The notes beneath the pieces were generated by a model. That model searched no databases. It was not told the DNA's origin and saw nothing but the letters and a program-made list of their open reading frames with translations. A stretch of DNA of 20,970 nt from JAABTL01 sp964465355 (GTDB lineage Bacteria > Deinococcota > Deinococci > Deinococcales > Trueperaceae): the NCBI GenBank assembly GCA_964465355.1, contig CAYXJZ010000057.1, forward strand, positions 1 to 20,970, given 5' to 3'. Below, one piece after another: positions 18,401 through 20,970 of this stretch (positions within the stretch are counted from its first letter, which is position 1; every line of letters begins with the position of its first letter). A program made the position numbers and the translations under genes.

Positions 18401-18939
18401 TTGCCCGTGGGCGGGCGGAGCTGGCGCAGCGCCTGGTGCAGCTCGGTGTACATGCGGTCGCTGCTGAACAGCGCCTGCACCGGCTCGCGGTAGGGGTAGC
18501 GGGGCTTGGCGCTCTTGCGGTCGTTGATCAGCGTGTCGATGCCGGCCTCGTCCAGCCAGAGGTCGCGGATGGGGTTGAGGTCCGCGTTGCGCGCCAGAGC
18601 CTTGGCCAACATGACCGCGTTGATACCGCCTGCGCTGGAGCCGGAGAGGATGTCGACGACGAAGCGCACGGCGGGCAGGGTGGCGATGCGCTCTGCCTTC
18701 AAGGTGGAGGGCAGGGGCACGGTGCCGCTGTCGAGCTGCTCCTCCAGCAGATGGGCCAGCTTGCGGTAGACGATGGCGGTGCCGCTGGTGGCTTGGCCTG
18801 GCAGGGCGTGCGGGCTGGTGGCGCGCACCAGCTGCAGCATCTCCTGGGCGATGCCGTTCATGTAGACGGCCAGGCTGGTGCCGCCGTACATGACGGTGGC
18901 GATGCGGATCTCATGGCGGGGGGTGGGTTCAGGCGTCAT
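15418..18939 (-). CDS. large patatin-like phospholipase (DUF3376-type) with membrane C-terminus
   Basis: The 1173-residue product starts with a patatin domain. The oxyanion-hole block is 'MYGGTSLAVYMNGIAQE' (17-33), the nucleophile elbow GSSAG (100-104, Ser 102), and the catalytic Asp is in DGGYLDNKPFG (Asp 303). A long helical middle part (about 330-880) has no recognisable enzyme and corresponds to the patatin-related DUF3376 class. The last ~290 residues contain about seven to nine hydrophobic helices. Family members are lipid acyl hydrolases; the membrane tail would place this one at the inner membrane, with the patatin domain probably cytoplasmic as there is no signal peptide. The ATG at 18939 gives the family's N-terminus directly. 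It converges with the response regulator (13-bp gap) and lies 57 bp downstream of the AlbA_2 gene on the same strand. Confidence 0.9.
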   Translation of the reverse strand: MTPEPTPRHEIRIATVMYGGTSLAVYMNGIAQEMLQLVRATSPHALPGQATSGTAIVYRKLAHLLEEQLDSGTVPLPSTLKAERIATLPAVRFVVDILSGSSAGGINAVMLAKALARNADLNPIRDLWLDEAGIDTLINDRKSAKPRYPYREPVQALFSSDRMYTELHQALRQLRPPTGNEGAAPLVERLDLAVTATDLDGEAVKMRLADKVVDEFDHRQSFDFVLGEGQDMFTEAFDDRLAFAARTTSSLPAVFEPSTVAEARRLATNAGEDDEAFTRRWQGLFRGKTAEERRANMGHAFADGGYLDNKPFGHAIDKLAGRSSASRVTRKLYYIEPLPRDIDPLRRQQAAPDALANTMAVVSLARYEPIRQDVQRLSERNRTIDRLRTLHFGVSEDLARPSSRRGLRQAIQKSSLREAVEGQAYGAAYGAYHRLRVAVTTDRLAGLVGDVLGVADDSDERQALRGVISAWRNARYRRSPVQPQPGDPLRPAQQSEGAFLDAFDLSFPQRRARFLLGKINQLAWLDETSLPELRHVAQRYAGSELARLVELADEDLGRAQRRWRELEPVMSHARRAAQQALDALADAAGQAMAGFEPRQAAALATGGRGSMDLLGILRQPNAQARKRATDSFLQANQEVIEALLDHVATAFAAQLQMAETAMDALRTPPAGADVFPRTMARVLRGYLDDFPAYDLVQFPVLDTSGIGEELAPVQIHRIGTTDADFALSAKEGVGKLYGARFATFGAFFDRRWRESDVLWGRLDGADRLISTLLPPDTDPAVREALLTEAYQAILAEAFAGEPALAELQQACRRSEGDPKAVKATLRRFLLARQEGMDLDLPATARSTARLLRASGKLFDGLVTRNGLPGPLRQVFAWLVMLGSNLAEVAVPRSLSSLLVGHALNLVLLVSVAVVAIGWWQGQGAMVRAGGVGLFVVVGLKVLITGLQIALDRAGGGGAGLRPGWLRLASVLAGALGALVLLARLTGPLLPADGTWVDDPRTLLGLDLAFVAVYTAALLPLGRALLRHGRWVGAVAIGLTVTATVHGVTAAVQHFGRLPGSTTDWLGSPAWLEQLALHLAILAGAFAFLPHRDSSAAGIRLGHLLFLVALVAGGVGLISLGSAPDTASSAWSASAWKPAALWWSSAALLGAMLWRSGQTSARSRAHQNPAADNS

Positions 18940-18996
18940 GGGTGCTCAACGGCGCCACGCATGGCGCGCCTGGATGGTGGATGTGCATGAGCTCCC

Positions 18997-20676
18997 TCAT
19001 ACGCGGACGTACCTGGCGCCACGACGCTGGCCTTCGATGCGGAGTATGCCGTCGTCGCGCAACCGGAAGAGAAGGCGCCGAGCCGCTTCCGGGCTCGTGC
19101 CGCATAGATCAGCGGCTTCGCTCCTGGAGACGCTGCCGTTGGCATCGACGTAGTTGAGGATCATCTGGACCTGTTGCGGCTCGTCGAAGGGGCGTATCCG
19201 AACGTAGTCGGTCGTGCTCGATAGGGACCGGTAGCTGGCTGCGCTGAGCATGTAGCGGCGTGCGCGACCGTCACCCCGCATCTCGACCAGCCCATCCTCG
19301 ACCAGGGTGGTCAGTCGGTTGCTGGTGCGTTGCCGAGGCTGCTGAAGGAGCTCGGCGATCTCTGCGAGGGTCATGCGTGGGTCGTCCTTGAGTGCACGAA
19401 CGATCTGCAGATCGGGTAGCTCGAAACGTCGCCTGGAGCGTTGGTCGTGTTCGATGACGAAGCGGACCAGCTCCGTGTCGCTACCTCCGAGCGCGACGGT
19501 GACGGCAACCTGGTCGGCTGTGGAGAGGGTGTAGTCGGGCTCCGGCCTGCCGGAGCGCAGAGCCGCCTCGAACACGCGGTTGATGCCGCGACCGGCGCGA
19601 TCCACGAAACGAGCTTCCCGGAACGCATCCGCCAACACCCTGCTGCGCGGGTTGCTGTTCTCGAGGAAGCTCTGGACTGTGACGCCGCGGGGGAAACCAC
19701 CTGGACTCGTGATCGTGAGCTCGTCATCCTGGATCTGAACGCGTACAGCGCCCATGACGGTGTAGTCGCGGTGCACGAGAGCGTTGGCGACGAGTTCACG
19801 GGCGATGATCTCGGGAACTCGATCGATCCCGACTCGGGCCGGACCGATGATGACCTCGTCTTCGCGGTTCTGCTCGCGTAGGAGCCCGAAGAGCAGGTCC
19901 GCAGCCTTGAAGAGAGGATCTTGGCTGATGACGTTCTGCCGGAGCGCGCCGCGCTCGAGCACCTGGAACATCGTCTCGTGGGTAGGGACGTAACTGCGCA
20001 GTGCCTTTGCCGTCCCAAAGAGCAACAATGCTCCTCGGCGGAGCAACATCTTCCTGCCGCGGAGTTCCGCCACGCCGAGTGCGCTGAGGATCTCGACATC
20101 GCCCATGTTGGCGTACACGCTCTCGACTGTGCCACCTACGCTTGCCCGCTCACGGAAGCGGTCGAACTCTGCGGGATCGAGGTCCTTCAACGTTGCGCTC
20201 GGTTCAGCGATCGTTGCGTAGTCTGCCTCGCCCCGGGCGATTCGATCCGCGAGCATCTCATGAGCCAGGAACGGCAAGCAGGCGGGTTTCCCGTCCGATC
20301 CGAGACCCCGCCGGACATACTTGCCGTCCTTCGTTCCGACCACCGTTGGCGCCGGAGCGACATGGACGCGGATCACTGTGTGATCGTCGATCGGAATCAA
20401 TTCGACCGCGGGAACCACCTGCGGCACCGTGTTGTTCGCAACCATCGCCTGCAGCTTGATCGGGTCGGTGGCTTTGCCGTGCCGAGGCCTGGCCCCCGTC
20501 ACTCGTCCGTCGTTCTCGACGCCGATGAAGAGATCTCCACCGCTGGCGGAGTTGGCCAGACATACGACGGTCTCGACGATGTTCGAGTCGTTGTAGGTCT
20601 TCTGCACGTCCGACTTGAACTCGACGCTTCCCGTCTCGCCCAGTGCGATCAGTCTGCGAAGCTCAACCTCGCCCAT
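18997..20676 (-). CDS. Schlafen/AlbA_2-domain ATP-binding transcriptional regulator
   Basis: The 559-residue protein has four parts. An AlbA_2/Schlafen DNA-binding domain (about 1-130) shows 'ETGSVEFKSDV' (14-24), 'LANSASGGDLFIGVENDG' (40-57) and 'GKYVRRG' (118-124). A GHKL-type HATPase_c_4 domain (about 280-400) has 'ELVANALVHRDY' (294-305) and 'SPGGFPRGVT' (324-333). Two winged-helix domains follow (about 420-478 and 500-559). Such proteins are often annotated as RecG-like helicases but lack helicase motifs; they are mostly regulators or defence-associated proteins. Codon third positions are visibly richer in A/T than in neighbours, which suggests recent transfer. The ATG at 20676 fits a likely leaderless transcript. 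Confidence 0.9.
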   Translation of the reverse strand: MGEVELRRLIALGETGSVEFKSDVQKTYNDSNIVETVVCLANSASGGDLFIGVENDGRVTGARPRHGKATDPIKLQAMVANNTVPQVVPAVELIPIDDHTVIRVHVAPAPTVVGTKDGKYVRRGLGSDGKPACLPFLAHEMLADRIARGEADYATIAEPSATLKDLDPAEFDRFRERASVGGTVESVYANMGDVEILSALGVAELRGRKMLLRRGALLLFGTAKALRSYVPTHETMFQVLERGALRQNVISQDPLFKAADLLFGLLREQNREDEVIIGPARVGIDRVPEIIARELVANALVHRDYTVMGAVRVQIQDDELTITSPGGFPRGVTVQSFLENSNPRSRVLADAFREARFVDRAGRGINRVFEAALRSGRPEPDYTLSTADQVAVTVALGGSDTELVRFVIEHDQRSRRRFELPDLQIVRALKDDPRMTLAEIAELLQQPRQRTSNRLTTLVEDGLVEMRGDGRARRYMLSAASYRSLSSTTDYVRIRPFDEPQQVQMILNYVDANGSVSRSEAADLCGTSPEAARRLLFRLRDDGILRIEGQRRGARYVRV

Positions 20677-20701
20677 GCGCTATATTATGACATAACTTAT
20701 G
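20677..20701 (-). promoter_or_regulatory. AT-rich promoter/operator of the AlbA_2 gene with three half-sites
   Basis: The block TTATGACATAACTTATG at 20685-20701 contains TTATG, CATAA and TTATG at 6-bp steps, giving overlapping dyads (TTATG-A-CATAA, and CATAA-C-TTATG). On the minus strand CATAAT (20689-20684) resembles a -10 hexamer and ends 7 bases before the ATG, so transcription would start at or next to the start codon. No convincing -35 is seen. The overlap suggests repression by a dimer, possibly the encoded protein itself. Confidence 0.5.
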
Positions 20702-20790
20702 GAGGATTGATCGACAGGCTGTAAGCGGCCATAATTGACAATACAAACGCCTGCCCCGCGTATGAGGATTCCATAGGTAGACCGCGTTCC
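20702..20790. other. intergenic remainder between AlbA_2 gene and EAL gene
   Basis: This 89-bp stretch contains a second small dyad with the same TGACA centre, ATTG-A-CAAT at 20734-20742, and a weak TGAGGA/TCCTCA stem (20763-20768 with 20788-20793) that reaches into the EAL stop codon. TTGACA at 20735-20740 resembles a plus-strand -35 but no plus-strand gene follows. Nothing else is recognised. Confidence 0.35.
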
Positions 20791-20970
20791 TCAGCCCTCG
20801 CGTCCGCCCTCCAGCCCAGCCTGCCCCCTCAGCAAGCCCTCCAAGGCCTCCGGTCCCATCGGCCTGGCGAAGAGGAAGCCCTGCCCCAGCTCCACACCTG
20901 TCGACTTCACCATCGCCGCCTGGGCCTCGGTCTCCACCCCTTCGGCGGTCACGGTCATGCCAAGGCTGTT
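20791..20970 (-). CDS. EAL-domain cyclic-di-GMP phosphodiesterase, C-terminal end only
   Basis: The minus strand is open from the right edge to the TGA at 20791-20793 and gives the last 59 residues of a protein. The segment reads 'NSLGMTVTAEGVETEAQ' followed by 'GVELGQGFLFARPMGPEAL', the standard end of EAL domains: the Glu of 'TAEGVET' is a conserved active-site residue and 'QGFLFARPM' is the last strand. A short Gly/Arg-rich tail follows. EAL domains hydrolyse cyclic di-GMP to pGpG; whether a GGDEF domain or sensor precedes it lies outside the window. It would be the second cyclic-di-GMP gene here. Confidence 0.9.
   Translation of the reverse strand, partial: NSLGMTVTAEGVETEAQAAMVKSTGVELGQGFLFARPMGPEALEGLLRGQAGLEGGREG

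Noticed and set aside
18950..18969. GCGCC/GGCGC mini-hairpin between the AlbA_2 and patatin genes
   Set aside because: A 5-bp stem of G/C only is expected by chance at this composition.
16237..18990. Long plus-strand open frames opposite the patatin gene
   Set aside because: They are antisense shadows with Gly/Val/Gln-rich composition and no start context.
20735..20766. Plus-strand promoter from TTGACA at 20735
   Set aside because: No -10 at 16-18 bp and no plus-strand gene downstream; the hexamer lies in a small dyad instead.

Overview
The window is very GC-rich, with GTG and TTG starts and many overlapping stop/start codons, as expected of a free-living high-GC bacterium. The lipoprotein style (LAAC lipobox followed by a Pro/Asp-rich linker) and the gene mix would fit a Truepera-like Deinococcota or another deep-branching high-GC lineage. 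No marker gene here settles the taxonomy, so this is a weak guess. No rRNA, tRNA, CRISPR array, transposase or integrase was seen.

Left block (1-5751, + strand): a tightly packed operon with the 3' part of a solute-binding protein, a fused two-module ABC permease, an ABC ATPase, a RapZ-family P-loop protein and a DeoR/GlpR-family repressor. The last three genes overlap or nearly touch, which suggests translational coupling of uptake, aminosugar-type sensing and regulation. It is followed by a stand-alone lipoprotein gene (5851-6717).

Middle block (6774-12717, - strand): a surface-polysaccharide operon read right to left. It holds an RmlD-like reductase, RmlB, RmlA and a 1046-residue protein that fuses an O-antigen ligase/polymerase-type membrane domain (with an inserted beta-rich domain) to a WbaP-type sugar-1-phosphate transferase. 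No rmlC is present, so the nucleotide sugar made may not be dTDP-L-rhamnose. A strong hairpin with a UUCG tetraloop closes the convergent end of this operon and the lipoprotein gene.

Signalling block (12800-15404): a sensor histidine kinase and a REC/HD-GYP response regulator diverge from a 133-bp region containing a 9-bp inverted repeat. The response regulator is predicted to hydrolyse cyclic di-GMP. The start of another cyclic-di-GMP gene, the C-terminal end of an EAL domain, is cut by the right edge. The neighbouring polysaccharide locus suggests control of surface or biofilm state, but this is inference.

Right block (15418-20970, - strand): a 1173-residue patatin-like phospholipase with a membrane-embedded C-terminus lies downstream of a Schlafen/AlbA_2-type regulator. 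The regulator has visibly different codon use and an AT-rich promoter with three alternating TTATG half-sites, so it looks recently acquired. Whether the patatin/AlbA_2 pair forms a unit, for example in defence, is open.
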